DNA of 46,463 nt from Grimontia marina (GCF_900060185.1 NZ_FIZY01000040.1:1-46463), one strand, 5' to 3'; counted from the stretch's first letter, positions 18,356 through 28,981 are shown. Made by a program: numbers and translations. Notes: generated by a model from the letters alone, not told the origin.

Positions 18356-19297
18356 ATGACCAATGTGAATACCAATGTGCCTTCGCGCTGGCAGCAATTT
18401 TTAGAATCAGACTTTTTCTACTTCTTCAAACGCGACAAAGTGGCGATGTTCAGCTTTGCCGTATTTTTATCGTTTGTACTAGCTGCAGTTTTTGCGCCAT
18501 TCATTGCGCCAAGCGATCCTTATGACTTGGCTTCCATCGATATTATGGACTCTGAACTTCCACCTAATTGGCTGGAGTCGGGAGATGAGCGCTTTTTGCT
18601 GGGTACGGACAACCAGGGACGAGATATCCTCTCAACCATTCTCTATGGCCTGCGTATTTCTCTGATGATTGGCCTTGGTGCAGTTGCGTTGCAGTTGCTG
18701 TTGGGCATTGTGATTGGTTTGAGTGCCGGTTACTTCGGTGGCCGTATCGATAGCTTCCTGATGCGTATTGCTGATGTGCAACTTTCTTTCTCTACCATGA
18801 TGGTGGCAATCATTGTATCGGCGATTTTCAAAGCCAGTTTTGGCAACGATTTCTACAGTGAGTACGCCATTTTGATGCTGGTAGTCATTATTGGTATCGC
18901 CGAGTGGCCACAATATGCCAGGACCATACGAGCATCAGTGCTTGCTGAGAAGAAAAAAGAGTATGTTGAGGCGGCACAAGTCATGGGCTTTAAAGCGCCA
19001 CGCATCATGTTCAGGCATATTCTACCTAATTGCTTGTCGCCAATTTTGGTGATTTGTACGGTACAGGTGGCTAATGCCATTATGTCGGAAGCGGCGCTCT
19101 CCTTCCTTGGATTGGGGATGCCTGTAGATAAACCATCGCTGGGGTCGCTGATCAGTATCGGCTTCACCTACATCTTCTCGGGTGCTTGGTGGATCACCGC
19201 CTTCCCAGGTATTGTGCTGGTTGCGTTAGTGCTGGTCATCAACCTTCTAGGTGACTGGTTGCGCGATGTCTTCAACCCGAAAATCTACAAAGGTTAA
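18356..19297 (+). CDS. Peptide-type ABC importer permease, DppC class
   Basis: A 313-aa inner-membrane permease with the long DppC-type N-terminus: a helix at ~28-50, then APSDPYDLASIDIMDSELPP and the family motif LLGTDNQGRDILSTILYGLRISL. The EAA loop is EYVEAAQVMGFKAPRIMFRHILPNCLSPI. It follows the first permease by two bases with a GGGGG site overlapping that gene's end. It is the last gene of the importer operon. Confidence 0.9.
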   Translation: MTNVNTNVPSRWQQFLESDFFYFFKRDKVAMFSFAVFLSFVLAAVFAPFIAPSDPYDLASIDIMDSELPPNWLESGDERFLLGTDNQGRDILSTILYGLRISLMIGLGAVALQLLLGIVIGLSAGYFGGRIDSFLMRIADVQLSFSTMMVAIIVSAIFKASFGNDFYSEYAILMLVVIIGIAEWPQYARTIRASVLAEKKKEYVEAAQVMGFKAPRIMFRHILPNCLSPILVICTVQVANAIMSEAALSFLGLGMPVDKPSLGSLISIGFTYIFSGAWWITAFPGIVLVALVLVINLLGDWLRDVFNPKIYKG

Positions 19298-19306
19298 CGG
19301 AATGAG

Positions 19307-19334
19307 AAAAGGCAGCATCACGCTGCCTTTTCTG
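19307..19334 (+). terminator. Terminator of the ABC importer operon
   Basis: AAAAGGCAGC / GCTGCCTTTT hairpin with a 5-base loop, ending TTTTCTGC, just after the last permease. Confidence 0.88.
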
Positions 19335-19412
19335 CAATTTATTCGTTATTTCGCTCGTTTCGCGCTAGGCTAACTATCTGAACTACATAAACTCCTGACG
19401 GGATGTGGTGCA

Positions 19413-20216
19413 ATGCTTTTAAGGTTTTTCAGCATTTTAGTTATCTCATTGCTTGGCGTTCTTTCCTGGTCTTCAGCAAAGGCTAAGGCCGCTGATGCAT
19501 GCTCGTCTGTTGAAAGGCAGGGGTGGCAAGTCATGGAGCAAAGCTGTGAGGTTGGTGCAGGGCTCTGGTCAAAACGACCGCTCAAGGACGAAGGTAGGTT
19601 TTGGGTGCAATGCGGGGTGGTCAGCCAATTACCTAAACCTTGGTTTGCAAAAGAAATCGAAGCCGTGCTTATGCAGGACAAGCTAGTACTCCGACAGGAA
19701 GGCGATAAATACCGCTGTCTAGTTGGTCCCTTTGAGCGCTACTCTGAAGCTGCAATCGTCAAGGACGTTATGACGCAGCGGAAAGTATTTGCTTCTGCGT
19801 TTATTCGTGACGTATCCCTTACTGAGCAAGCAGCCAAGGTTAGTCAATCCGATAAGCATAAGAAGAAAACGACTGCTCAGAAAATCGCAAAACCCGCCCA
19901 AAAGTTGCGACGCTACATCGATGTTGGTGAACTGAAAAGCCCGATGCCGGAAATCGGTGAGCCGCACTACAGTGACAAACAAAACACCTGGTGGCGCGCC
20001 ACGCTCAAACAAGCGAATCAGGTGTGTCACCAAGATGGAATGCAGTTGGTGTCAGAGGCTAAGCTGAAAGCTCTGTCATCAACGTCCGACTGGAAAAACA
20101 CCTACCCGAGTCGCTTGCCTTATTGGGTGGCTGAGATGCGTGCGTTTGACGTGGTCATGGGTATCTCCATGCCTCTTACCATTGAGTCTGCTTTGTTGGT
20201 ATTGTGCGAACCTTAA
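19413..20216 (+). CDS. Secreted six-cysteine SPOR-like protein, copy 1
   Basis: A 267-aa exported protein not recognised by name. The signal peptide is ~1-27 (ILVISLLGVLSWSSAKAKA). A central segment (~64-135: FWVQCGVV ... LRQEGDKYRCLVGPFERYSEAAIVKDVM ... AFIRDV) has the pattern of a SPOR domain. SPOR domains bind peptidoglycan stripped of stem peptides. A basic linker (~145-167) leads to a C-terminal domain containing WWRATLKQANQVC and YPYW-like PYWVAEM, ending LCEP. Cysteines 30, 45, 67, 102, 205 and 265 are all conserved in the paralogue at 20358, suggesting three disulfides. Probably periplasmic; role unknown. Confidence 0.7.
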   Translation: MLLRFFSILVISLLGVLSWSSAKAKAADACSSVERQGWQVMEQSCEVGAGLWSKRPLKDEGRFWVQCGVVSQLPKPWFAKEIEAVLMQDKLVLRQEGDKYRCLVGPFERYSEAAIVKDVMTQRKVFASAFIRDVSLTEQAAKVSQSDKHKKKTTAQKIAKPAQKLRRYIDVGELKSPMPEIGEPHYSDKQNTWWRATLKQANQVCHQDGMQLVSEAKLKALSSTSDWKNTYPSRLPYWVAEMRAFDVVMGISMPLTIESALLVLCEP

Positions 20217-20357
20217 CTCCATGAAATAGCGCCAATCTCCCAGAGTTGTGAATCCTGCTGTAGAAACAGACGCTAAATCCCTTCTCGAAGCGTTCGCCTC
20301 GTAAAATGGGCACGAAAGCACACGTTTTCGTTGTACGGCAGTAAAAGGCTATCATTC

Positions 20358-21122
20358 ATGCGTTCCCGCAGGTTCTCCATTCTGAATATCTTTCTTTTGA
20401 GTATTCTTCTTCCCAGTTCATCTGCGTTTGCCCTTTCTAATAATAATGGGCTTTGCCTGGGCTCAACATCGGCTGAAGGCTACAAAATCGTTGATGAAAG
20501 CTGCCCTATCGGTGACGGACTATGGGGTCGAAAGCCCGCCAAGAAAGGTGCATTATGGGTGCAGTGCGGCATTTATGCTGAACTGCCCGAAAAGGGAGAG
20601 GTGGCCAATGGAGCACTGTATCGTAAAGAAGGCGATCAATACCGTTGTTTAGCAGGTCCGTTCGCGTCGTTTGGTGAAGCGATTAATGTAAGAGATAAAT
20701 TTCGGACTCACCCGGAAACGGCCGACGCATTTATCCGCCAAGTGGGGCTTAAAGCCAGTAAGCAAAAACAGCTACCAAACCATTCCTCGCGAGCCTCAAA
20801 AAGCAGTGTTGTACGGCAACAAGAACAAGTGTTAGGCCTATGGACACCAAAGCCACAGGGAATGGATGCCCGTTATACCGTTAATCGCCACGACTGGTGG
20901 CGTGCCACCTATCAGGATGCCAATAATGCGTGTCGTCAGGCAGGCCGGACGTTAGTCACGGAACGAAGCATCAGAAAAGCATTATTAAAGCAACAGGGCG
21001 CAGATGCACTACCAGATCTCTATCCCTATTGGCTCAGCAATGGACATGTTTACGATATCAAGCTGGATATGTCGTTCTTAGCGATATCAGATACGCTGAC
21101 GCTGAATGTGTTGTGTGAATAA
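20358..21122 (+). CDS. Secreted six-cysteine SPOR-like protein, copy 2
   Basis: A 254-aa paralogue of the preceding gene. Signal peptide ~1-25 (FSILNIFLLSILLPSSSAFA). The same layout follows: LWVQCGIYAELP ... YRKEGDQYRCLAGPFASFGEAINVRDKF ... AFIRQVGL, a polar linker, then WWRATYQDANNACRQAGRTLV and YPYWLSNGHVYDI, ending in LCE. Cysteines 33, 49, 70, 97, 192 and 253 correspond one for one with copy 1. I chose ATG 20358, because the in-frame start at 20331 would add residues before the signal peptide. The two genes are separated by 141 bp and look like a diverged tandem duplication. Confidence 0.7.
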   Translation: MRSRRFSILNIFLLSILLPSSSAFALSNNNGLCLGSTSAEGYKIVDESCPIGDGLWGRKPAKKGALWVQCGIYAELPEKGEVANGALYRKEGDQYRCLAGPFASFGEAINVRDKFRTHPETADAFIRQVGLKASKQKQLPNHSSRASKSSVVRQQEQVLGLWTPKPQGMDARYTVNRHDWWRATYQDANNACRQAGRTLVTERSIRKALLKQQGADALPDLYPYWLSNGHVYDIKLDMSFLAISDTLTLNVLCE

Positions 21123-21155
21123 CAAAAAAAGCCCCGCAACGGCGAGGCTCTTTTG
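21123..21155 (-). terminator. Terminator of gor
   Basis: Read leftward, the hairpin GCCTCGCC / GGGGC-type stem (AGCCTCGCCGTTGCGGGGCT) is followed by seven T residues. It lies 13 bp after the gor stop and directly after the stop of the convergent SPOR-like gene, so it may serve both. Confidence 0.8.
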
Positions 21156-21167
21156 AGGCGTTTGCGA

Positions 21168-22523
21168 TCAACGCATAGTAACAAACTCCTCGGAACCCGT
21201 TGGGTGGATCGCCACAACACTGTCGAAATCTGCTTTGGTGGCGCCCATCTTCATCGCAACGCCAAAGCCTTGGATCATTTCGTCCACGGCAAAACCGATA
21301 GCATGCAATCCAACGACAGTTTCTTTTTCACCTGCACACACCAACTTCATTCTTGATGGTTGGCGATGCTGAGTCACAGCGGTATACATCGCGGTGAAGC
21401 TCGAGCTATATACCTTCACATTTTCTTCGCCATACTTTGCTATAGCTTGGCCTTCAGTGAGGCCGATAGTACCGATTGGTGGGTGACTGAAGACCACGGT
21501 TGGGATCAGGTTATAATCCATTTTGGCATCGGCTTTACCATTGAATAGGCGCTCTGACAGTTGGCGACCGGCTTTAACAGCGACTGGCGTGAGCTCGACA
21601 CCGCCTTCCATAATATCGCCCACACAATAGATGCCCGGTACGCTGGTATTCTGGTACTCATCCACCTTGATGTAACCGCCGTCATTGGTTTCAACACCTG
21701 CTGCCGCCAGATTGATTTTCTCGGTGACTGGATGACGGCCGATTGCCCAGATAAGTAGATCAGTGTTGTGTGTTTCGCCACTTTCAAAATGCAGGGTCAG
21801 TGAGCCATCAGATTCTTTGGCCACTTCCTTTGGAATGGAGTTGGTGTGAAGCGCTGGCCCTTCTTGTTCCATTACTTCAACGATGGTATCGATGATCATT
21901 GGGTCGAAGCTGCGCAGAGGCGATTCTTTACGCACAAATAGATGAGTATCAGTGCCCATTGCATTTAATACACCGGCGATTTCGACTGCGATGTAACCTG
22001 CACCAACAACCGCAACGCGCTTTGGCTGCTCGCTCAAATCAAAGAAGCCATTTGAATCGATGCCGTACTCTGCGCCTGGAATATTTGGGATGGTTGGTGA
22101 GCCGCCAACAGCAATCAGGATATTGTCTGCGGTGTAATGCTCACCATTCACTTCTACGGTCTTTGCGTCAACAAACTTACCGAAGCCTTCAATCACTTCG
22201 ATTTTGTTCTTGCCCAACACGTTTTCATAAGAGGTGTGGATGCGGCCAATGTAGGCTTCACGGTTTTCAACCAGTTTGCCCCAGTTAAATTGATTTAGCG
22301 TTGTATCAAAGCCGTAATCGGGACCATACATTTTTATCGCTTCGGCGACTTGTGCACCATGCCACATCACTTTTTTAGGAACGCAGCCGACGTTTACGCA
22401 AGTGCCGCCAAGATGGCGTGCTTCTATCACCGCAACTTTTGCACCGTACATTGCCGCACGGTTTGCAGATGCGATACCGCCACTGCCGCCGCCGATACAA
22501 ATATAATCAAAATGCTTGGCCAT
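21168..22523 (-). CDS. gor: Glutathione reductase
   Basis: A 451-aa NADPH-dependent flavoenzyme that reduces glutathione disulfide in the cytosol. The FAD motif [14 protein letters not shown] is at 11-24. The redox disulfide [13 protein letters not shown] has C42 and C47. The NADP site is [15 protein letters not shown]. The C-terminal [12 protein letters not shown] carries the active-site His440/Glu445 pair that protonates the thiolate. Length matches E. coli Gor (450). I chose ATG 22523, preceded by GGAG, over an upstream in-frame ATG. It follows rlmJ on the same strand, the order known from E. coli. Confidence 0.96.
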   Translation of the reverse strand: MAKHFDYICIGGGSGGIASANRAAMYGAKVAVIEARHLGGTCVNVGCVPKKVMWHGAQVAEAIKMYGPDYGFDTTLNQFNWGKLVENREAYIGRIHTSYENVLGKNKIEVIEGFGKFVDAKTVEVNGEHYTADNILIAVGGSPTIPNIPGAEYGIDSNGFFDLSEQPKRVAVVGAGYIAVEIAGVLNAMGTDTHLFVRKESPLRSFDPMIIDTIVEVMEQEGPALHTNSIPKEVAKESDGSLTLHFESGETHNTDLLIWAIGRHPVTEKINLAAAGVETNDGGYIKVDEYQNTSVPGIYCVGDIMEGGVELTPVAVKAGRQLSERLFNGKADAKMDYNLIPTVVFSHPPIGTIGLTEGQAIAKYGEENVKVYSSSFTAMYTAVTQHRQPSRMKLVCAGEKETVVGLHAIGFAVDEMIQGFGVAMKMGATKADFDSVVAIHPTGSEEFVTMR

Positions 22524-22612
22524 GAGTTTCTCCGTTTGGTTATTCTTAAATCCCGTTGAGCGGGGAAGTATTAGCATCCCCTGATAATATCAGACCTTTC
22601 AAGATCCGTATG

Positions 22613-23452
22613 TTATTCAGGCACTACCCATTGTACAAATTGGTGGCCTGTCTCGGGTACAATTTTACTTTGCAGCCAAGGTAGAATTTCTTTCATCTGT
22701 GCTTCCAGCGTCCATGGCGGATTAATCACAATCATGCCGGACGCTGTCATACCGCGCTCTTCACTGTCTTCCGCTACACCCAGTTCGATTTGCAGGATTT
22801 TTCGGATGCCGAGCTTTTCCAGACCTTTAGTAATGAGATCGATATTTTTGCGGTAAACCACCGGATACCAAATCGCATAGGTGCCAGTTGCCCAGCGCTT
22901 CACGCTCTCATCAATCGCATCTACCACGTCCTGATATTCGTGCTTGAGCTCGTAAGGTGGGTCAATCAACACCACTCCGCGTCGCTCTTTTGGAGGCAGG
23001 CTGGCTTTAAGGCGCGCGTAACCGTCTTCCTTGTACATTTTTACCTGACGGTCACCGCGAAACTCCTGAAGCAGGAGAGGGAAGTCGCTAGGATGAAGCT
23101 CTGTGAAAATAGCGCGATCCTGTTCACGCAGCAGGCTGTGGCCGACTTTCGGTGAGCCTGGGTAGTAACGCAGTTTGTTGCTCTGATTCAGTGCGCGAAT
23201 AGTATCAAGATACGGTTTGATCGCTTCAGGGGCATCGTCGCATTCCCAAATCAAGCCAATGCCTTCTTTGTATTCACCGGTTTTCTCAGCGCGCTCGTCA
23301 GACAAATCGTAGCGACCCGCACCGCTGTGGGTGTCGTGGTAGACAAAGGCTTTGTCTTTTTGCTTGAGCGATTCAATAATGAGGCTTTGAACTATGTGTT
23401 TGAGCACATCAGCATGGTTGCCAGCATGGAAGCTGTGGCGGTAACTGAGCAT
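22613..23452 (-). CDS. rlmJ: 23S rRNA (adenine2030-N6)-methyltransferase RlmJ
   Basis: A 279-aa protein. The start MLSYRHSFHAGNHADVLKH is invariant in the family, and the DPPY catalytic motif of N6-adenine methyltransferases is in VVLIDPPYELKHEY. The C-terminal GMTASGMIVINPPW block is also present. It methylates A2030 of 23S rRNA. The annotated start is ATG 23452; twelve residues further upstream in frame would disrupt the conserved beginning. It precedes gor on the same strand and is divergent from prlC. Confidence 0.95.
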   Translation of the reverse strand: MLSYRHSFHAGNHADVLKHIVQSLIIESLKQKDKAFVYHDTHSGAGRYDLSDERAEKTGEYKEGIGLIWECDDAPEAIKPYLDTIRALNQSNKLRYYPGSPKVGHSLLREQDRAIFTELHPSDFPLLLQEFRGDRQVKMYKEDGYARLKASLPPKERRGVVLIDPPYELKHEYQDVVDAIDESVKRWATGTYAIWYPVVYRKNIDLITKGLEKLGIRKILQIELGVAEDSEERGMTASGMIVINPPWTLEAQMKEILPWLQSKIVPETGHQFVQWVVPE

Positions 23453-23584
23453 GTCGATATCCGGTGAAAATAAAAAAGTGTCGAGCATTATCGCTTATTG
23501 GAGGGATGGATCCAGCCTCAGCATTGAAAAGCCGCTTAATTGCCTTCATAAATACTAAGACTGAATATTATGAAGGAACTCATT

Positions 23585-25627
23585 ATGTCCAACCCGCTGC
23601 TGTCGTTTAACGATTTGCCTCCTTTTTCTCAAATCAAACCTGAGCACGTGCAACCTGCCGTCGAGCAGGCGATTGCTGATTGCCGCGCTGCGATTGAAGC
23701 GGTTTTGGAAAACAACACAGATCCAAGCTGGGACACTATCTGTGCACCGCTGGCAGAGAGCGACGACAGACTAAGCCGCATTTGGTCACCGATAGGCCAT
23801 ATGAATGCGGTGGTGAACAGTCAGGAATTACGTGAGGCGTATGAAGCCTGCCTTCCTATGTTGTCTGACTACTCAACCTGGGTTGGGCAGCACAAGCCGC
23901 TTTATGATGCTTATAAGGCGATCAAAGCGCGTGATGATTTTGACTCACTGACACCGGCACAACAGAAGACCATTACCGACTCTCTGCGCGATTTCGAGCT
24001 TTCCGGTATTGCACTGCCACCTAAAGAGCAGCACCGCTTTGGTGAGATCAGCAAGCGACTGTCTGAGCTGTCGTCGACTTTCTCAAACAATGTGCTCGAC
24101 GCCACCATGGGTTGGTCCAAGCATGTGACCGACGAAAACGCGCTGGCGGGCATGCCTGAATCTGCGCTTGCTGCGGCTAAAGCGCAGGCTGAAAGCAAAG
24201 AGCTTGAAGGCTATGTGCTGACGTTGGACATCCCGTCTTACCTGCCAGTCATGACGTACTGTGACAACCGTGAGCTTCGTGCAGAAATGTACGAGGCGTA
24301 CACTACCCGAGCGTCTGACCGTGGTCCAAATGCAGGTAAGTGGGACAACACCAACCTCATCAATGAAACCCTGCTGCTGAAAAGTGAGATTTCCCGGCTG
24401 CTAGGCTTTGCCACTTACAGTGAACTGTCGCTGGCAACCAAAATGGCGGCGTCTACCGATCAGGTACTGACCTTCCTGAACGAGCTGGTGGAAAAAGCAC
24501 GCCCGCAGGGCCTAAAAGAATTCGATACCCTCAAGCAATTCGCCAAAGACAACTTTGGTGTGGAAACGCTTGAGCCTTGGGATGTGGGTTACTACGCCGA
24601 GAAACTCAAGCAGCATCAATACAGCATTTCTGATGAAGAGTTGCGTCCTTACTTCCCGGAAGACAAAGCGGTTGCCGGTCTTTTCGAAGTGCTGAAGCGT
24701 GTGTTCGGTATGGACGTTAAACGTCGTGACGGCGTGGACGTATGGCATGAGTCCGTTTCTTTCTACGATATCTTCGATGCGAAAGGCGAACTGCGTGGCA
24801 GCTTCTATCTCGACCTCTATGCCCGTGAACACAAACGTGGCGGCGCGTGGATGGACGAGTGCCGCGTGCGTCGAGTGACTGAATCCGGCGATCTGCAAAG
24901 CCCGGTCGCTTACCTAACCTGTAACTTCAACAAGCCAATCGGTGGTAAACCCGCGCTGTTTACCCATGATGAAGTGGTGACGCTGTTCCACGAGTTTGGT
25001 CATGGTATCCACCACATGCTGACCAAGGTCGATGTGTCGTCGGTATCTGGCATCAACGGTGTGCCATGGGATGCGGTTGAGTTGCCAAGTCAGTTCCTCG
25101 AAAACTGGTGCTGGGAAGAAGACGCGCTGGCGTTTATCTCCGGCCACTATGAGACTGGCGAGCCACTGCCAAAAGAGATGCTGGACAAAATGCTGGCGGC
25201 GAAGAACTACAACTCTGCCATGGGCATGTTGCGCCAGTTGGAGTTTGGCTTGTTCGACTTCACCCTGTTTACCCGTTTCGACGCGGAAGAAGGTGCGAAA
25301 GTGCTGGAAACGCTGGCAGAAGTGAAGAGCCAGGTCGCGGTTGTGCCGTCTCCAGACTGGAATGGATTCCCACACTCGTTCAGCCACATCTTTGCGGGTG
25401 GCTACAGTGCGGGTTACTACAGCTATCTGTGGGCGGAAGTGCTGTCTTCAGACGCGTTCAGCCGCTTTGAAGAAGATGGCATCTTCAACACGGAAACTGG
25501 CCAGTCGTTCCTTGAGAACATCCTTGAGCGCGGCGGCAGTGAAGAGCCAATGGAGCTGTTCAAGCGCTTCCGTGGCCGCGAGCCATCACCGGATGCACTG
25601 CTGCGCCACAGCGGGATTGGCGTTTAA
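23585..25627 (+). CDS. prlC: Oligopeptidase A
   Basis: A 680-aa zinc metallopeptidase of family M3, the same length as E. coli PrlC/OpdA. The zinc site HEFGHGIHH is at ~469-477, with the third ligand downstream in VELPSQFLENWCWE. It degrades short peptides, including cleaved signal peptides, in the cytosol. I chose ATG 23585, with AAGGA seven bases upstream; an in-frame ATG at 23570 overlaps that site. It is divergent from rlmJ with a 132-bp gap. Confidence 0.95.
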   Translation: MSNPLLSFNDLPPFSQIKPEHVQPAVEQAIADCRAAIEAVLENNTDPSWDTICAPLAESDDRLSRIWSPIGHMNAVVNSQELREAYEACLPMLSDYSTWVGQHKPLYDAYKAIKARDDFDSLTPAQQKTITDSLRDFELSGIALPPKEQHRFGEISKRLSELSSTFSNNVLDATMGWSKHVTDENALAGMPESALAAAKAQAESKELEGYVLTLDIPSYLPVMTYCDNRELRAEMYEAYTTRASDRGPNAGKWDNTNLINETLLLKSEISRLLGFATYSELSLATKMAASTDQVLTFLNELVEKARPQGLKEFDTLKQFAKDNFGVETLEPWDVGYYAEKLKQHQYSISDEELRPYFPEDKAVAGLFEVLKRVFGMDVKRRDGVDVWHESVSFYDIFDAKGELRGSFYLDLYAREHKRGGAWMDECRVRRVTESGDLQSPVAYLTCNFNKPIGGKPALFTHDEVVTLFHEFGHGIHHMLTKVDVSSVSGINGVPWDAVELPSQFLENWCWEEDALAFISGHYETGEPLPKEMLDKMLAAKNYNSAMGMLRQLEFGLFDFTLFTRFDAEEGAKVLETLAEVKSQVAVVPSPDWNGFPHSFSHIFAGGYSAGYYSYLWAEVLSSDAFSRFEEDGIFNTETGQSFLENILERGGSEEPMELFKRFRGREPSPDALLRHSGIGV

Positions 25628-25651
25628 CTCCCCAGCACAAAACCCAAAAAG

Positions 25652-25681
25652 AAAAAGCACGGTTTCGACCGTGCTTTTTTG
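25652..25681. terminator. Bidirectional terminator between prlC and gppA
   Basis: AAAAAGCACGGT / ACCGTGCTTTTT stem with a TTCG tetraloop and A/T tracts on both sides, between two convergent genes. Confidence 0.93.
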
Positions 25682-25695
25682 TGTCTTCGATTGAC

Positions 25696-27177
25696 TTACG
25701 CGATGGTCAGCGGCCAGTGGTTATCGCTCTGGCGCTCTGCTTCAAACGTCAACTCAGTCGCCATCAGCACATTTGCGTTTAGCCAGTTATCAGGCATCGT
25801 CAGTTCGAGTGAGTCGCCGTTTGCTTTCAGCGTAAAAACGGGAATCGCTTTACTGTCTCGGCGGTGGCAGAGCAGAACCGCTATGCGTAGAAGACGCAGC
25901 AGGCGGTTAGCGCTGTTGGGTGAAATCGCACTTTGCGGCGCAATCGGAACTAGCTGCTCGCGGTAGTGGCGAAGCATTTCAGCCAGCAGTTTTTTCTGTG
26001 CGCGGGTAAAACCGGGTAGATCGAGGCTATCGAGCAGATAAGCAGCATGCTCACCGTCCTTTTTAAAGCCTATGCTCATGCCGATTTCATGTAGCTGCGC
26101 AGCAGCATCAAGCATCACAGGCGCGACAGGTTCTGCAATCCAGTCATCACCACATTGTTGCAGCAGGCTTTGCGCTGTCTTCGCGACATTGTCTGCATGG
26201 ATGTCGTCCAGCTGATAGCGAGACTGTATGCTCTGAATGGTACGCTTTCGGATGTCCTGTTCGGACATTGTATCCATCATTCCATACACCAAGCCTTCAC
26301 GCAGTGCGCCGCCGGCCAGCGTCATTGACTCGATACCTAAATCTTCAAATATCGCAATCAGGATAGATAGGCCGCTTGGGAACACTAAAGCACGTTCTAA
26401 CGTCAGGCCGTCGATATCGAGCTCTTCTACCTGTCCAAAGCCGATCGCCTGTTTGCGAAGACGGTGGAGTTTCGCCAGAGTGATGGTTTCGTCCATACCT
26501 TGCGCCACCATGATCTCCTGCAAGGCCTGCACAGTGCCGCTGGCACCGACACCGACATCCCAACCGAGTTCGCGATAGCGTTTGACGATAGGGGAAAGCA
26601 CCGCTTTAGCGCCATCAATGGCAGAGTGAAAACTCTTTTCGGTGAGTGAGCGATCTTTAAAGTGCTTTTCCAGCCATGTCACGCAACCCATATCCAGGCT
26701 GGTCAATGCCGCAGCATCAAAGCCTTCGCCAATAATCACTTCGGTACTGGCGCCACCGATATCGACCACCAGACGTTTGCCTTTACCACCTGAGGTGTGT
26801 GCCACGCCCTGATAGATGGTACAGGCTTCTTCTTCACCGGTGATCACATTGATGGAATGGCCAAGAATTTGGTTAGCATGCTTGATAAACACATCGGCGT
26901 TTTTGGCACTGCGAAGGGCGGCGGTAGCGACGATGCGGATATTGTCTGAAGGAATGTCCTGAAGGCGCTCAGCGAACAATGAAAGGCAATCCCAGCCGCG
27001 CTGCATGGCTTCGTCACTGAGATTCAAATTGCTGTCGAGGCCGGAGGCCAGGCGTACTTTACGTTTGATTTTTGCCAACGTTTGTACGCTGCCTTGAACT
27101 TCACGCACAACCAGCATGTGGAAGCTGTTTGAACCGAGGTCAATGGCAGCGTACAGGGGCGAACGCGCGTTTTCCAT
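25696..27177 (-). CDS. gppA: Guanosine pentaphosphate phosphohydrolase GppA (Ppx/GppA family)
   Basis: A 493-aa ASKHA-fold phosphatase. Phosphate-1 loop [16 protein letters not shown] (~8-24), the phosphate-2 loop [15 protein letters not shown], and the adenosine-type motif [16 protein letters not shown]-terminal HD-like helical domain contains [21 protein letters not shown]. GppA converts pppGpp to ppGpp and can hydrolyse polyphosphate. Choice of GppA over Ppx rests on length (E. coli GppA 494 aa) and on being next to rhlB, as in E. coli. Same strand as rhlB, 24 bp downstream, so probably one transcript. Confidence 0.88.
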   Translation of the reverse strand: MENARSPLYAAIDLGSNSFHMLVVREVQGSVQTLAKIKRKVRLASGLDSNLNLSDEAMQRGWDCLSLFAERLQDIPSDNIRIVATAALRSAKNADVFIKHANQILGHSINVITGEEEACTIYQGVAHTSGGKGKRLVVDIGGASTEVIIGEGFDAAALTSLDMGCVTWLEKHFKDRSLTEKSFHSAIDGAKAVLSPIVKRYRELGWDVGVGASGTVQALQEIMVAQGMDETITLAKLHRLRKQAIGFGQVEELDIDGLTLERALVFPSGLSILIAIFEDLGIESMTLAGGALREGLVYGMMDTMSEQDIRKRTIQSIQSRYQLDDIHADNVAKTAQSLLQQCGDDWIAEPVAPVMLDAAAQLHEIGMSIGFKKDGEHAAYLLDSLDLPGFTRAQKKLLAEMLRHYREQLVPIAPQSAISPNSANRLLRLLRIAVLLCHRRDSKAIPVFTLKANGDSLELTMPDNWLNANVLMATELTFEAERQSDNHWPLTIA

Positions 27178-27201
27178 GCTCTGTGGTTACCCCTGATAGA
27201 T

Positions 27202-28500
27202 TTACGCTTTGTTAGTCGACGGGCGACGACGGCCGCGGCCACGTGATTGTGAGCCGGATTTGCCGGAGGCGTTACGGCGGCTGTTTACCTGACGTGGGCG
27301 ATGTACCTTGATAGGTGCAGGCAGATCAGTCAGCAGGGCTTCTTCATTGTATTCAGATACCGGAATGGCATGATCGATGTATTCTTCGATCGCTGGCAGG
27401 TTCACGGCATATTCTTCACACGCGAAGCTGATAGACGCACCACTTGCACCAGCACGACCGGTACGGCCGATACGGTGAACGTAATCTTCACAGTCATCTG
27501 GCAGGTCGTAGTTGAATACGTGGGTCACCTGAGGAATGTGCAGGCCACGGGCAGCAACATCGGTTGCAACCAGAATGTCTACATTGCCTTTGGTGAACTC
27601 TTCCAGAATCTTAACGCGTTTCTTCTGAGGAACATCGCCAGTCAGCAGGCCTGCACGCAGGTCGTCAGCTGCCAGGTGACCCCAGATGTCTTCACAGCGA
27701 TGCTTAGTGTTTGCAAACACGATTGCACGCTCTGGCCACTCTTCCTCAATCAGAGTTTGTAGCAGGCGCATCTTGTCTGAATTCGACGGGTAGAACAGCT
27801 CTTCCTTAATGCGGTGACCAGTCTTTTGCTCAGGTTCAACGACCACGTGCTCAGGGTTGGTCATGTGTTCAAACGCCAGTTCCTGCACGCGGTAGGAAAG
27901 AGTCGCTGAGAACAGCATGTTCAGACGGTCTGCCGGTGCCGGCATACGGCGGAACAGGAAGCGGATATCTTTGATGAAGCCCAGATCGAACATACGGTCG
28001 GCTTCATCAAGCACGACAGCTTGGATGCCGCGCAGGTCAATAACACTCTGTTTGTAGAAATCGATAATACGGCCACAGGTACCGATCAGGATATCAACGC
28101 CGCCTTCCAGTACTTCTTTCTGCTTCTCATAAGCTTCGCCACCGTAGGCAAGACCCGCAGTCAGAGAGGTTGAAGCCAGCAGCGGAGCAGCATCGTTATA
28201 GATCTGGATCGCAAGTTCGCGCGTTGGTGCCATGATGATAGCGCGCGGACAGTTTTTCTTGCGGTCGGCAGGTGCCTCCGTTGTCAGCAAATGGTGGAAA
28301 GTCGCAGTCAGGAATGCCATCGTCTTACCTGTGCCCGTCTGGGCCTGTCCTGCAATGTCTTGGCCGGTGAGCAGGACCGGCAATGCCAGAGCCTGGATAG
28401 GGGTGCAATTATGAAACCCTTTTTCTTCCAAACCCTTGATAACATCGGCGTGAAGACCGAAGTCGGCAAATTTCTGCTCTGTGAGATGCGTCATTTTCAT
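27202..28500 (-). CDS. rhlB: ATP-dependent RNA helicase RhlB
   Basis: A 432-aa DEAD-box helicase, part of the RNA degradosome with RNase E. The Q motif region is [16 protein letters not shown], motif I is AQTGTGKT, motif II is VLDEADRM (DEAD), motif III is FSATLSYRV and motif VI is [11 protein letters not shown] basic Arg/Gly/Ser-rich tail ends the protein ([13 protein letters not shown]). The start is ambiguous among three close ATGs (28506, 28500, 28494); I took 28500 because it gives [11 protein letters not shown] like other RhlBs. Divergent from trxA. Confidence 0.94.
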   Translation of the reverse strand: MKMTHLTEQKFADFGLHADVIKGLEEKGFHNCTPIQALALPVLLTGQDIAGQAQTGTGKTMAFLTATFHHLLTTEAPADRKKNCPRAIIMAPTRELAIQIYNDAAPLLASTSLTAGLAYGGEAYEKQKEVLEGGVDILIGTCGRIIDFYKQSVIDLRGIQAVVLDEADRMFDLGFIKDIRFLFRRMPAPADRLNMLFSATLSYRVQELAFEHMTNPEHVVVEPEQKTGHRIKEELFYPSNSDKMRLLQTLIEEEWPERAIVFANTKHRCEDIWGHLAADDLRAGLLTGDVPQKKRVKILEEFTKGNVDILVATDVAARGLHIPQVTHVFNYDLPDDCEDYVHRIGRTGRAGASGASISFACEEYAVNLPAIEEYIDHAIPVSEYNEEALLTDLPAPIKVHRPRQVNSRRNASGKSGSQSRGRGRRRPSTNKA

Positions 28501-28613
28501 CCGCATAGAATATCAGCTTAGGCTTGCAATACGATAGTGAATACATTCAAATAGTGCGATGATTTACTGGTTGGTATATCACCAGTGACAAAAAATAATC
28601 ATTGGAGTGAAAG

Positions 28614-28940
28614 ATGAGCGACAAGATTTTGCAGCTGACCGACGACAGCTTCGACGCAGATGTTATCAATGCTGCAGGCCCTGTACTGGTTGATTTCTGG
28701 GCAGAGTGGTGTGGTCCTTGTAAGATGATCGCCCCGATTCTTGACGAGATCGCTGACGAATACGAAGGGAAGGTCACTATTGGTAAACTGAATATCGACC
28801 AGAACTCAGGTACACCACCTAAGTTCGGTATCCGTGGTATTCCTACTTTGCTGCTGTTCAAAGACGGTGGCGTAGCAGCAACCAAGGTTGGCGCTCTGTC
28901 TAAAACTCAGCTGAAAGAGTTCTTGGACGCAAACCTGTAA
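28614..28940 (+). CDS. trxA: Thioredoxin 1
   Basis: A 108-aa thioredoxin with the active site WCGPC (C33, C36) in [14 protein letters not shown], the buried Asp in VLVDFW, and the cis-proline loop RGIPTLLLF. It is the general cytosolic disulfide reductant with NADPH-thioredoxin reductase. The neighbourhood rhlB-trxA-rho is conserved with E. coli. Confidence 0.97.
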   Translation: MSDKILQLTDDSFDADVINAAGPVLVDFWAEWCGPCKMIAPILDEIADEYEGKVTIGKLNIDQNSGTPPKFGIRGIPTLLLFKDGGVAATKVGALSKTQLKEFLDANL

Positions 28941-28950
28941 TGTGACACAG

Positions 28951-28981
28951 AAGCCGTGACCATCCCCGGACACGGCTTAAT
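28951..28981 (+). terminator. Possible weak terminator after trxA
   Basis: AAGCCGTG (28951-28958) / CACGGCTT (28971-28978) stem followed by AATTCTTT. The loop is 12 bases and the T-tract is broken, so readthrough into the rho leader (28982-29128) is likely. Confidence 0.5.
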
